Assembly: GCA_964017235.1 (NCBI GenBank)
Contig: OZ024933.1
Location: 63,904,255 to 63,968,254 of the forward strand
Direction of reading: 5' to 3'
DNA from: Sabellastarte sp. h YS-2021
Taxonomy: Eukaryota > Annelida > Polychaeta > Sabellida > Sabellidae
Length of the DNA: 64,000 nucleotides
Part shown: positions 13,770-26,208 of the stretch, piece by piece
Position numbering within the stretch: position 1 is the first letter of the stretch
How the letters are laid out: each line of letters starts with the position of its first letter
Notes under the pieces: generated by a model
What the model was told of the DNA's origin: nothing
Database searches by the model: none
The model's input: the letters and a program-made list of their open reading frames with translations, nothing else
Position numbers and translations under genes: made by a program

Positions 13770-16700
13770 CAAACAACCTGTGGAAAAGCACAGGGTAAGG
13801 GTAAGACCTTGGGCCCCTTCTTTGAGGTGGAATGAAGATCTCCAAACCTTTTTAGTGCATATGTTACATGTACATAACTGCGGAATATGTACATTCAGTG
13901 GCTCTAACTCTGGAATGTGGCCATTCGATGGCCAAATCATTGAATGGGTATATGCTATGATTTGCCGTTGAATGTGTACATTCAGTTGCCAGAACTATTG
14001 AATGTATACATTCCATGCTGTGAGTAATGGAATGTATAAATTACTTTGTGACAAAAGAAAGACAATGTACAAAAAAAAACAACATTTTATTAGTACATTA
14101 AAAACAACTATGAAATGTAAATTTTTAGTAAATAGCACAAACATATTGATCAAGTGCATCGTTTTGATATTTCAAAAATGTTCCTGTCATTAACCATTAT
14201 TACTTTGACTGATTTCCTTTTTATCTTTCAACCATTTCATTAGTACTAAACCACAAAGAGAAACTTATGAAATGCACAACATTACTTAATACAGCTATTG
14301 CTGAAGCCCGTGATAATTAGATTTATTATTATTCTTCATTATTTAGCATACGCAGGGAATCTTTTCATGTTATTGGATTTCATCTTAAAGTTAATATGAT
14401 TGTCCTGAACAATACATTTCTAATTTCAATAACAAACATCTTTGATGTGTACGTAACAGATTCTTCTCTTTACAAGTTTCATTCTCTATTGCTAATTGCC
14501 TTTTATTGTAATTTGCTTTTACTGATGATATTTAATTGTATCGTGTATAGAACCTGCAAAACATTGATAGTGTCAACAATTATTAAGCGTCCCACAAGGG
14601 ACGCTTGTTTGTGTATGGGAGAGCTTCAGGCTCCGCCGGCTCTGCCGGCTCCGCATTTTGTTTTCCTTATAACTCTGTAACCGTTAGGCGGATTCTTTTC
14701 AAATTTGGCAGGTTTAGGCAGTAGCCTTGGGGAATTTTTTTGAATATGCTGCAGTGACATTTCAACCAATCAGAGAGGTCACATGACCAAAAATGTCTTT
14801 TTTCGATGGGGAAGCTTGTCCGGATGATAACTTGAAAGGAATTTTATCAATTCACCTGAAACTTGGCAAATACATTCATTCTATTAAAATCTGGAAATCA
14901 TTAGATTTTGGCATTGATTGGTCAAGAAATGGCCGAGTAATTAATGATTAATTAATCATTACGAATTTTCCAAATAAGGAAAACACAAAAATGCTTATAT
15001 CTCGAAAACCGTGCTAGATAGAGCGATTTCGACGAAATTTTTGACCCGCAGGAGATCTCTGCGGAGTAGTTTTCCCAATTTTCAAAAAATTTTTGTCTCA
15101 CCCACAATGGCGGCCATTTTGAATTTTCGAAATTTTCGCAAAAGTTGCAAAACACAAAAATGCTTATATCTCAAAAATCGTGCTAGATAGAGCAATTTCG
15201 ACAAAATTTTTGACCCGCAGGATATCTCTGCGGAGTACTTTTCCCAATTTTCAAAAAAATTTTGTCTCGCCAAAAATGGCGGCCATTTTGAATTTTCGAA
15301 ATTTTCGCAAAAATTGCAAAACATAAAAATGCTTATATCTCGAAAACCCTGCAAGATAGAGCGATTTCGACGAAATTTTTGACCCACAGGGTATATCTGC
15401 AGAGTAGCCATGCCAATTTTCAAAAAATTTTGTCTCGCCAAAAATGGCGGCCATTTTGAATTTTTGAATTTTTCGCAAAAATTGCAAAACATAAAAATGC
15501 TTATATCTTGAAAACCCTGCTAGATAGAGCGATTTCGACGAAATTTTTGACCCACAGGGTATCTCTGCAGAGTAGTAGCCATGCCAATTTTCAAACAAAA
15601 AATTTCTCGCAAAAAATAGCGGCCATTTTGAATTTTCGAATTTTTCGCAAAATTGCAAAACACAAAAGTGCTTGTATCTCGAAAACCGTGCTAGATAGAG
15701 CGATTTCGACAAAATTTTTGACCCACAGGGTATATCTGGAGAGTAGCCATGCCAATTTTCAAAAAAATTTTGTCTTGCCAAAAATGGCGGCCATTTTGAA
15801 TTTTCGAATTTTTGCGCAAAAATTGCAAAACACAAAAATGCTAATATTTCGAAAACCGTGCTACATAGAGCGATTTCGACGAAATTTTTTATCTTCAGGG
15901 TATCTCTGCAGAGCAGCTATCCCAAAGAGCTTTCACTTGGTGAAGTTTCAGACACATAGCTAATTACTCATCTACTCAAAATGAGTAAATGCGAATTACC
16001 TCTAAAAGTATTGCAGATGGCCAATTTTTCTCAAATAACTCATTCACCTACTTTTGGGAGAGCTTTCACTTGAAGTTTCAGACCCGTAGCTAATTACTCG
16101 CCTACTCAAAATGAGTAAATGCTAATTATCTCAAAAACTATTGGGGATACCCAATTTTTATCAAATAACTCATTCATGTACTTTTGGGAGAGCTTTCACA
16201 TGGTGAAGTTTCAGACCCGTAGATGATTACTCACCTACTCAAAATGAGTAAATGCGTATTATCTCTTAAAAGTATTGCAGATAGCCAATTTTTCTCAAAT
16301 AACTCGTTCACCTACTTTTGGAAGAGCTTTCACTTGGTGAAGTTTCACACCCATAGCTAATTACTCACCTACTGAAAATGAGTAAATGCGAATTATCGCT
16401 AAAAGTATTGCAGATAGCCAATTTTTCTCAAATAACTCATTCACCTACTTTTGGGAGAGCTTTCACTTGAAGTTTCATACCCATAGCTAATTACTCCCCT
16501 ACTCAAAATGAGTAAATGCGAATTATCTCTAAAAGTATTGCAGATAGCCAATTTTTCTCAAATAACTCATTCACCTACTTTTGGAAGAGCTTTCACATGG
16601 TGAAGTTTCACACCCATAGCTGATTACTCGCCTACTCAAAATGAGTAAATGCGAATTATCTCTTAAAAGTATTGCAGATAGCCAATTTTTCTCAAATAAC

Positions 16701-17788
16701 TCATTCACCTACTTTTGGGAGAGCTTTCACTTGGTGAAGTTTCAGACCCATAGCTAATTACTCACCTACTGAAAATGAGTAAATGCCAATTATCTCTAAA
16801 AGTATTGCAGATGGCCAATTTTTCTCAAATAACTCATTCACCTACTTTTGGGAGAACTTTCACTTGGTGAAGTTTCACACCCATAGCTAATTACTCACCT
16901 ACTGAAAATGAGTAAATGCGAATTATCGCTAAAAGTATTGCAGATAGCCAATTTTTCTCAAATAACTCATTCACCTACTTTTGGGAGAACTTTCACTTGG
17001 TGAAGTTTCACACCCATAGCTAATTACTCACCTACTCAAAATGAGTAAATACGAATTATCGCTAAAAGTATTACAGATAGCCAATTTTTCTCAAATAACT
17101 CATTCACCTACTTTTGGCAGAGCTTTCACTTGGTGAAGTTTCAGACCCATAGCTAATTACTCACCTACTGAAAATGAGTAAATACGAATTATCGCTAAAA
17201 GTATTGCAGATAGCCAATTTTTCTCAAATAACTCATTCATCTACTTTTGGGAGAGCTTTGACATGGTGAAGTTTCAGACCCTTAGATAATTACTCACCTA
17301 CTCAAAATGAGTAAATGCGAATTATCTCTTAAAAGTATTGTTCTTAGCCAATTTTTCTCAAATAACTCATTCACCTACTTTTGGGAGAGCTTTCACATGG
17401 TGAAGTTTCAGACCCATAGCTAATTACTCACCTACTGAAAATGAGTAAATGCGAATTATCGCTAAAAGTATTGCAGATAGCCAATTTTTCTCAAATAACT
17501 CATTCACCTACTTTTGGAGAGCTTTCACTTGGTGAAGTTTCACACTCCTAGCTAATTACTCGCCTACTCAAAATGAGTAAATGCGAATTATCTCTGAAAA
17601 GTATTGCAGATAGCCAATTTTTTCTCAAATAACTCATTCACCTACTTTTGCAAGGGCCTTCACATAGTGAAGTTTCAGACCCATAGCTAATTACTCTCCT
17701 ACTGAAAATGAGTATATGCGAATTATCTCTAGAAGTATTGCAGATGGCCAATTTTTCTCAACTCATTCACCTACTTTTGGGAGAGCTT
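13770..17788. repeat. Compound tandem unit U2 (4019 bp)
   Basis: Nearly base-for-base copy of the preceding unit. The visible length difference is loss of three bases in the Sat-A monomer near 16070 (CACTTGAAG where U1 near 12050 has CACTTGGTGAAG). It has the same internal order: unique segment, hairpin segment, Sat-D, Sat-A. Such low divergence means a very recent duplication, ongoing homogenisation, or an assembly duplication. Confidence 0.93.
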
Positions 17789-20756
17789 CAAACAACCTGT
17801 GGAAAAGCACAGGGTAAGGGTAAGACCTTGGGCCCCTTCTTTGAGGTGGAATGAAGATCTCCAAACCTTTTTAGTGCATATGTTACATGTACATAACTGC
17901 GGAATATGTACATTCAGTGGCTCTAACTCTGGAATGTGGCCATTCGATGGCCAAATCATTGAATGGGTATATGCTATGATTTGCCGTTGAATGTGTACAT
18001 TCAGTTGCCAGAACTATTGAATGTATACATTCCATGCTGTGAGTAATGGAATGTATAAATTACTTTGTGACAAAAGAAAGACAATGTACAAAAAAAAACA
18101 ACATTTTATTAGTACATTAAAAACAACTATGAAATGTAAATTTTTAGTAAATAGCACAAACATATTGATCAAGTGCATCGTTTTGATATTTCAAAAATGT
18201 TCCTGTCATTAACCATTATTACTTTGACTGATTTCCTTTTTATCTTTCAACCATTTCATTAGTACTAAACCACAAAGAGAAACTTATGAAATGCACAACA
18301 TTACTTAATACAGCTATTGCTGAAGCCCGTGATAATTAGATTTATTATTATTCTTCATTATTTAGCATACGCAGGGAATCTTTTCATGTTATTGGATTTC
18401 ATCTTAAAGTTAATATGATTGTCCTGAACAATACATTTCTAATTTCAATAACAAACATCTTTGATGTGTACGTAACAGATTCTTCTCTTTACAAGTTTCA
18501 TTCTCTATTGCTAATTGCCTTTTATTGTAATTTGCTTTTACTGATGATATTTAATTGTATCGTGTATAGAACCTGCAAAACATTGATAGTGTCAACAATT
18601 ATTAAGCGTCCCACAAGGGACGCTTGTTTGTGTATGGGAGAGCTTCAGGCTCCGCCGGCTCTGCCGGCTCCGCATTTTGTTTTCCTTATAACTCTGTAAC
18701 CGTTAGGCGGATTCTTTTCAAATTTGGCAGGTTTAGGCAGTAGCCTTGGGGAATTTTTTTGAATATGCTGCAGTGACATTTCAACCAATCAGAGAGGTCA
18801 CATGACCAAAAATGTCTTTTTTCGATGGGGAAGCTTGTCCGGATGATAACTTGAAAGGAATTTTATCAATTCACCTGAAACTTGGCAAATACATTCATTC
18901 TATTAAAATCTGGAAATCATTAGATTTTGGCATTGATTGGTTAAGAAGTGGCCGAGTAATTAATGATTAATTAATCATTACGAATTTTCCAAATAAGGAA
19001 AACACAAAAATGCTTATATCTCGAAAACCGTGCTAGATAGAGCGATTTCGACGAAATTTTTGACCCGCAGGAGATCTCTGCGGAGTAGTTTTCCCAATTT
19101 TCAAAAAATTTTTGTCTCGCCCACAATGGCGGCCATTTTGAATTTTCGAAATTTTCGCAAAAGTTGCAAAACACAAAAATGCTTATATCTCAAAAATCGT
19201 GCTAGATAGAGCAATTTCGACAAAATTTTTGACCCGCAGGATATCTCTGCGGAGTACTTTTCCCAATTTTCTAAAAAATTTTGTCTCGCCAAAAATGGCG
19301 GCCATTTTGAATTTTCGAAATTTTCGCAAAAATTGCAAAACATAAAAATGCTTATATCTCGAAAACCCTGCAAGATAGAGCGATTTCGACGAAATTTTTG
19401 ACCCACAGGGTATATCTGCAGAGTAGCCATGCCAATTTTCAAAAAATTTTGTCTCGCCAAAAATGGCGGCCATTTTGAATTTTTGAATTTTTCGCAAAAA
19501 TTGCAAAACATAAAAATGCTTATATCTTGAAAACATTGCTAGATAGAGCGATTTCGACGAAATTTTTGACCCACAGGGTATCTCTGCAGAGTAGTAGCCA
19601 TGCCAATTTTCAAACAAAAAATTTCTCGCAAAAAATAGCGGCCATTTTGAATTTTCGAATTTTTCGCAAAATTGCAAAACACAAAAATGCTTGTATCTCG
19701 AAAACCGTGCTAGATAGAGCGATTTCGACAAAATTTTTGACCCACAGGGTATATCTGGAGAGTAGCCATGCCAATTTTCAAAAAAATTTTATCTTGCCAA
19801 AAATGGCGGCCATTTTGAATTTTCGAATTTTTGCGCAAAAATTGCAAAACACAAAAATGCTAATATTTCGAAAACCGTGCTACATAGAGCGATTTCGACG
19901 AAATTTTTTATCTTCAGGGTATCTCTGCAGAGCAGCTATCCCAAAGAGCTTTCACTTGGTGAAGTTTCAGACCCATAGCTAATTACTCATCTACTCAAAA
20001 TGAGTAAATGCGAATTACCTCTAAAAGTATTGCAGATGGCCAATTTTTCTCAAATAACTCATTCACCTACTTTTGGGAGAGCTTTCACTTGGTGAAGTTT
20101 CACACCCGTAGCTAATTACTCACCTACTCAAAATGAGTAAATGCTAATTATCTCAAAAACTATTGGGGATACCCAATTTTTATCAAATAACTCATTCATG
20201 TACTTTTGGGAGAGCTTTCACATGGTGAAGTTTCAGACCCGTAGATGATTACTCACCTACTCAAAATGAGTAAATGCGAATTATCTCTTAAAAGTATTGC
20301 AGATAGCCAATTTTTCTCAAATAACTCATTCACCTACTTTTGGAAGAGCTTTCACATGGTGAAGTTTCCGACCCATAGCTAATTACTCACCTACTCAAAA
20401 TGAGTAAATGCGAATTATCTCTAAAAGTATTGCAGATAGCCAATTTTTCTCAAATTAATCATTCACCTACTTTTGGGAGAGCTTTCAATTGGTGAAGTTT
20501 CAGACCCATAGCTAGTTACTCACCTACTCAAAATGAGTAAATTCGAATTATCTCTAAAAGTATTGCAGATAGCCAATTTTTCTCAAATAACTCATTCACC
20601 TACTTTTGGGAGAGCTTTCACTTGGTGAAGTTTCAGACCCATAGATAATTATTCACCTACTCAAAATGAGTAAATGTGAATTATCTCTTAATAGTATTGC
20701 AGATAGCCAATTTTTCTCAAATAACTCATTCACCTACTTTTGGAAGAGCTTTCACA
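17789..20756. repeat. Compound tandem unit U3 (truncated third copy)
   Basis: Third copy. It follows U2 closely through the unique segment, hairpin segment and Sat-D, with scattered substitutions (for example near 18942, 19118 and 19535). In the Sat-A part, after about 20100, its monomer order departs from U1 and U2, and it ends in the junction segment at 20757 rather than starting a fourth unit. Confidence 0.88.
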
Positions 20757-21160
20757 CACGAAAATGAAAAATTGTGAATATCTCGGAAAAGCTATTTCTT
20801 CTGCTTTAATGCTCGCGGCATACACACCGCGGCAGTGGTCTTGACAAAAAATTTTGTCTCCCCAAAAATGGTGGCCATTTTGAATTTTCAAAGTTTTTGC
20901 AAAACACAAAAATTCTTATATCTCGAAAACCGTGCTATATGGAGCGAACTCAACAAAATTTTGGACCTGCTGGGTATCTCTGCAGAGTAGCCATGCCAAT
21001 TTTCAAAATATTTTTGTCTCGCCAAATATAGCGGACATTTTTAATTTTTTTATTTTTTGCAAAACACAAAAATGCTTATATCTTGAAAACCGTGCTAGAT
21101 AGAGCAGACTGCGCTGACTTTGGTTGCCACAACAGTATAAGGCTAGAAATGAAGCATTTT
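20757..21160. repeat. Junction segment ending the Sat-A module (left copy)
   Basis: Sat-A stops inside AGCTTTCAC at the same base here and at 60970, and both continue ACACGAAAATGAAAAATTG. The segment has a diverged core (GAATATCTCGGAAAAGC), two degenerate Sat-D units, and ends GGCTAGAAATGAAGCATTTT at 21160. The right-hand copy ends at the same place (61379) and then meets unrelated sequence, so 21160 is a true module boundary. Confidence 0.85.
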
Positions 21161-21540
21161 TATGTCAGCTGACTTGTCAGTCAGCTGGCATTATGTCGTC
21201 ACTCTGCGGCGTGGGCGTACGCGTCTGCGTGAACAACTTCTCCTCCAAAACTACAAGGCCTAGAGACGTGCTGTTTTTTTTAAAAGATACCTTATCTATC
21301 GAGGATGAAAAATTGTTCAAGGCATGCAAATCTGTCTGTTCGTCTGTTTGCTAGAGACATTACAAGGGGGGTACCCCCACCAAAAGTGTGAAAATTTCAA
21401 CACTTAATCACAATTTTCTCAGTGACTATTGCAGGGATTTCTCTCATATCTTGCATATATGTACTAGGCCACAGGTAGATTCTCTTGTGTGAGTATGAGA
21501 CCTGGATCTGTCTTACTTTTTTTTTAATAAATTTTTTTAA
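21161..21540. repeat. Dispersed repeat R, palindrome-headed
   Basis: Shared nearly intact with 53849-54235 and partly with 45205-45420. It opens with the palindrome GTCAGCTGAC (21164-21173) followed by a variant copy. It has the perfect palindrome GGGGGTACCCCC at 21367-21378, then a diverged form of the satellite core (CTCAGTGACTATTGCAGGG). It runs into Sat-C/Sat-B on the right. A 76-codon frame at 21124-21354 crosses the boundary and is not convincing as a gene. Confidence 0.8.
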
Positions 21541-24500
21541 TAATTTTTAATGCATTAACATTCATGAAATCATGCACAAAATCATTTATAACTTGAAAAC
21601 TGTTGCATCTAGAGCATTTTGTGAAAATATGTTATTCAGCTACTTTTTTCATAGCTACAATATGGTGAGTAAGTTGGGTGCCTGTCTCAATAGCTAAGTG
21701 AGTAATAGCTACTTTTGGGCTTTTCAGTAACTTCCATCATGAGTAGAATCACTTGTAACTTAAAAACTATTGCATTTAGAGAATTTCGTATAAATATGTT
21801 ATTCAGCTACTTTTGGGTCAGCTATAACATAGTAAAATTTTAGACCTGTAGCTCATGGCATAGCTGAGTAATAGCTACTTTTACGTTATCACTGTTGAGT
21901 AAATCGCTTATAACTTCAAAACTATTGCATTTAGAGAATTTCGTATAAATATGTTACTCGGCTACTTTTGGGTCAGCTATAACATAGTAAAATTTCAGAC
22001 CTGTAGCTCATGGCATAGCTGAGTAATAGCTACTTTTAGGTTATCACTGTTGAGTAAATGGCTTATAACTTGGAAACTATTGCATTTAGAGTATTTTGTT
22101 TCAATATGTTATTCACCTATTTTGGGATCAGCTAAAACATAGTGAAGTTTCAGATCTGTGGCTCATTGCATAGCTGAGTAATAGCTACTTTGAAGTTCTC
22201 ACTGTTGAGTAAATCAGTTGTAATTGGAAAACTATTGCATTTAGAGAATTTCGTATAAATATGTTATTCAGCTACTTTTGGGTCAGCTATAACATAGTAA
22301 AATTTCAGACCTGTAGCTCATGGCATAGCTGAGTAATAGCTACTTTTAGGTCATCACTATTGAGTAAATCAGTTGTAACTTGAAAACTATTGCATTTACA
22401 ATATTTTGCTTAAATATGTTGTTCACCTACTTTTGGGTCAGCTATAACATAGTAAAATTTCAGACCTGTAGCTCATGGCATAGCTGAGTAATAGCTACTT
22501 TTAGGTCATCACTATTGAGTAAATCAGTTGTAACTTGAAAACTATTGCATTTACAGTATTTTGCTTTAATATGTTGTTCACCTACTTTTGGGTCAGCTAT
22601 AACATAGTGAAATTTCAGACCTGTAGCTCATTGCATAGCTGAGTAATAACTACTTTGAGGTTCTCACTATTGAGTAAATCAGTTGTAATTGCAAAACTAT
22701 TGCATTTAGAGAATTTAGTATAAATATGTTATTCAGCTACATTTGGGTCAACTATAACATAGTAAAATTTCAGACCTGTAGCTCATGGCATAGCTGAGTA
22801 ATAGCTACTTTTAGGTCATCACTATTGAGTAAATCAGTTGTAACTTGAAAACTATTGCATTTAGAGTATTTTGCTTAAATATGTTGTTCACCTACTTTTG
22901 GGTCAGCTATAACATAGTAAAATTTCAGACCTGTGGCTCATGGCATAGCTGAGTAATAGCTACTTTTAGGTTATCACTGTTGAGTAAATCACTTATAACT
23001 TGGAAATTATTGCATTTAGAGTATTTTGTACAAATATGTTATTCACCTATTTTGGGATCAGCTATAACATAGTGAAGTTTCAGATCTGTGGCTCATTGCA
23101 TAGCTGAGTAATAGCTACTTTGAAGTTCTCACTATTGAGTAAATCAGTTGTAATTGGAAAACTATTGCATTTAGAGAATTTAGTATAAATATGTTATTCA
23201 GCTACTTTTGGGTCAGCTATAACATAGTAAAATTTCAGACCTGTAGCTCATGGCATAGCTGAGTAATAGCTACTTTTAGGTCATCACTATTGAGTAAATC
23301 AGTTGTAACTTGAAAACTATTGCATTTACAGTATTTTGCTTAAATATGTTGTTCACCTACTTTTGGGTCAGCTATAACATAGTAAAATTTCAGACCTGTA
23401 GCTCATGGCATAGCTGAGTAATAGCTACCTTTAGGTCATCACTATTGAGTAAAGCAGTTGTAACTTGAAAACTATTGCATTTACAGTATTTTGCTTAAAT
23501 ATGTTGTTCACCTACTTTTGGGTTAGCTATAACATAGTGAAATTTTTGCATAGCTGAGTAATAACTACTTTGAGGTTCTCACTATTGAGTAAATCAGTTG
23601 TAATTGCAAAACTATTGCATTTAGATAATTTAGTATAAATATGTTATTCAGCTACATTTGGGTCAACTATAACATAGTAAAATTTCAGACCTGTAGCTCA
23701 TGGCATAGCTGAGTAATAGCTACTTTTAGGTCATCACTATTGAGTAAATCAGTTGTAACTTGAAAACTATTGCATTTAGAGTCAGCTATAACATAGTAAA
23801 ATTTCAGACCTGTAGCTCATGGCATAGCTGAGTAATAGCTACTTTTAGGTCATCACTATTGAGTAAATCAGTTGTAACTTGAAAACTATTGCATTTACAG
23901 TATTTTGCTTAAATATGTTGTTCACCTACTTTTGGGTCAGCTATAACATAGTAAAATTTCAGACCTGTAGCTCATGGCATAGCTGAGTAATAGCTACCTT
24001 TAGGTCATCACTATTGAGTAAAGCAGTTGTAACTTGAAAACTATTGCATTTACAGTATTTTGCTTAAATATGTTGTTCACCTACTTTTGGGTTAGCTATA
24101 ACATAGTGAAATTTTTGCATAGCTGAGTAATAACTACTTTGAGGTTCTCACTATTGAGTAAATCAGTTGTAATTGCAAAACTATTGCATTTAGATAATTT
24201 AGGTCATCACTATTGAGTAAATCAGTTGTAACTTGAAAACACTTACATTTACAGTATTTTGCTTAAATATGTTGTTCACCTACTTTTGGGTTAGCTATAA
24301 CATAGTGAAATTTTTGCATAGCTGAGTAATAACTACTTTGAGGTTCTCACTATTGAGTAAATCAGTTGTAATTGCAAAACTATTGCATTTAGATAATTTA
24401 GGTCATCACTATTGAGTAAATCAGTTGTAACTTGAAAACTATTGCATTTAGAGTCAGCTATAACATAGTAAAATTTCAGACCTGTAGCTCATGGCATAGC

Positions 24501-25895
24501 TGAGTAATAGCTACTTTTAGGTCATCACTATTGAGTAAATCAGTTGTAACTTGAAAACTATTGCATTTACAGTATTTTGCTTAAATATGTTGTTCACCTA
24601 CTTTTGGGTCAGCTATAACATAGTAAAATTTCAGACCTGTAGCTCATGGCATAGCTGAGTAATAGCTACCTTTAGGTCATCACTATTGAGTAAAGCAGTT
24701 GTAACTTGAAAACTATTGCATTTACAGTATTTTGCTTAAATATGTTGTTCACCTACTTTTGGGTTAGCTATAACATAGTGAAATTTTTGCATAGCTGAGT
24801 GATAACTACTTTGAGGTTCTCACTATTGAGTAAATCAGTTGTAATTGCAAAACTATTGCATTTAGATAATTTAGTATAAATATGTTATTCAGCTACATTT
24901 GGGTCAACTATAACATAGTAAAATTTCAGACCTGTAGCTCATGGCATAGCTGAGTAATAGCTACTTTTAGGTCATCACTATTGAGTAAATCAGTTGTAAC
25001 TTGAAAACTATTGCATTTAGAGTATTTTGCTTAAATATGTTGTTCACCTACTTTTGGGTCAGCTATAACATAGTAAAATTTCAGACCTGTAGCTCATGGC
25101 ATAGCTGAGTAATAGCTACTTTTAGGTTATCACTGTTGAGTAAATCACTTATAACTTGGAAATTATTGCATTTAGAGTATTTTGTTTCAATATGTTATTC
25201 ACCTATTTTGGGGTCAGCTATAACATAGTGAAGTTCCAGACCTGTGACTCATTGCATAGCTGAGTAATAGCTACTTTGAAGTTCTCAATGTTGAGTAAAT
25301 CACTTGTAATTTGAAAACTATTGCATTTAGAGAATTTAGTATAAATATGTTATTCAGCTACTTTTGGGTCAGCTATAACATAGTAAAATTTCAGACCTGT
25401 AGCTCATGGCATAGCTGAGTAATAGCTACTTTTAGGTTATCACTGTTGAGTAAATCACTTATAACTTGAAAACTATTGCATTTAGAGTATTTTGTTGCAA
25501 TATGTTATTCACCTATTTTGGGGTCAGCTATAACATCGTGAAGTTCCAGACCTGTGGCTCATTGCATAGCTGAGTAATAGCTACTTTGAAGTTCTCACTG
25601 TTGAGTAAATCAGTTGTAATTGGAAAACTATTGCCTTTACAGAAATTTGTACAAATATGTTATTCAGCTACTTTTGGGTCAGCTATAACATAGTGAAATT
25701 ACAGACCTGTAGCTCATGGCACAACTGAGCAATAGCTATTCTCAGGCACTGACTGTTGAGTAAATCAGCTATAACTTGAAAAATATTGCATTTGGAGTAT
25801 TTTGTTAAAATATATTGTTCACCTACTTTTGGGTTAGCTATAACATAGTGAAATTACAGACCTATAGCTCATGGCATAGCGGAGCAATAGCTATT
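21541..25895. repeat. Sat-B satellite array, about 155-bp monomer
   Basis: About 28 monomers. Each has CACCTACTTTTGGGTCAGC, ACATAGTGAAATTTCAGACC, CATAGCTGAGTAATAGCTAC, TTGAGTAAATCAGTTGTAAC and TTGAAAACTATTGCATTTAG. Spacing of successive GGGTCAGC motifs is 155 bp (21806, 21961, 22116). The first monomer is the Sat-C variant with CATTCATGAAATCATGCAC. Internal block duplications and deletions are visible around 23780-24430. The array is interrupted by DIRS element A and resumes at 32272. Confidence 0.95.
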
Positions 25896-26099
25896 TTTTA
25901 TTGTGTTAATATATCTTACCTAGTGGACAGATGCATTTGTCCGGCGCACAGCCGGTCCCGCCAAACGTTAGAGAAAAACGCCTCGAGCTGGGCTCTGGCC
26001 CGGACCGGTAGTGTCCTGTTTACTCGCCAGGTGGCTGTATAGCCTCCCTGCCGGTGCACTGCGCGTGCACGCGCATGCGTACTTCCTCCTTTTGTTTGG
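25896..26099 (+). repeat. Left inverted terminal repeat of DIRS A
   Basis: From CTTACCTAGTGGACAGATGC to CCTCCTTTTGTTTG it is the reverse complement of 32042-32235, with about two mismatches. The outermost bases differ from the right end: here TTTTATTGTGTTAATATAT. The inner part is GC- and CpG-rich (CACGCGCATGCG, ACTTCCTCC), resembling an NRF-1-like plus ETS-like promoter. Promoter activity is inferred only. Gag starts 110 bp inward. Confidence 0.9.
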
Positions 26100-26208
26100 C
26101 GCGAAGACGAGAGGTCGTCTGTTTTTTGGAGAAACTTTTATTTTATTTTATATCTGTTACAGGATATATTTTGGTAAATTCTTTGTGTAGAAGTGTTGTT
26201 TAATAACT

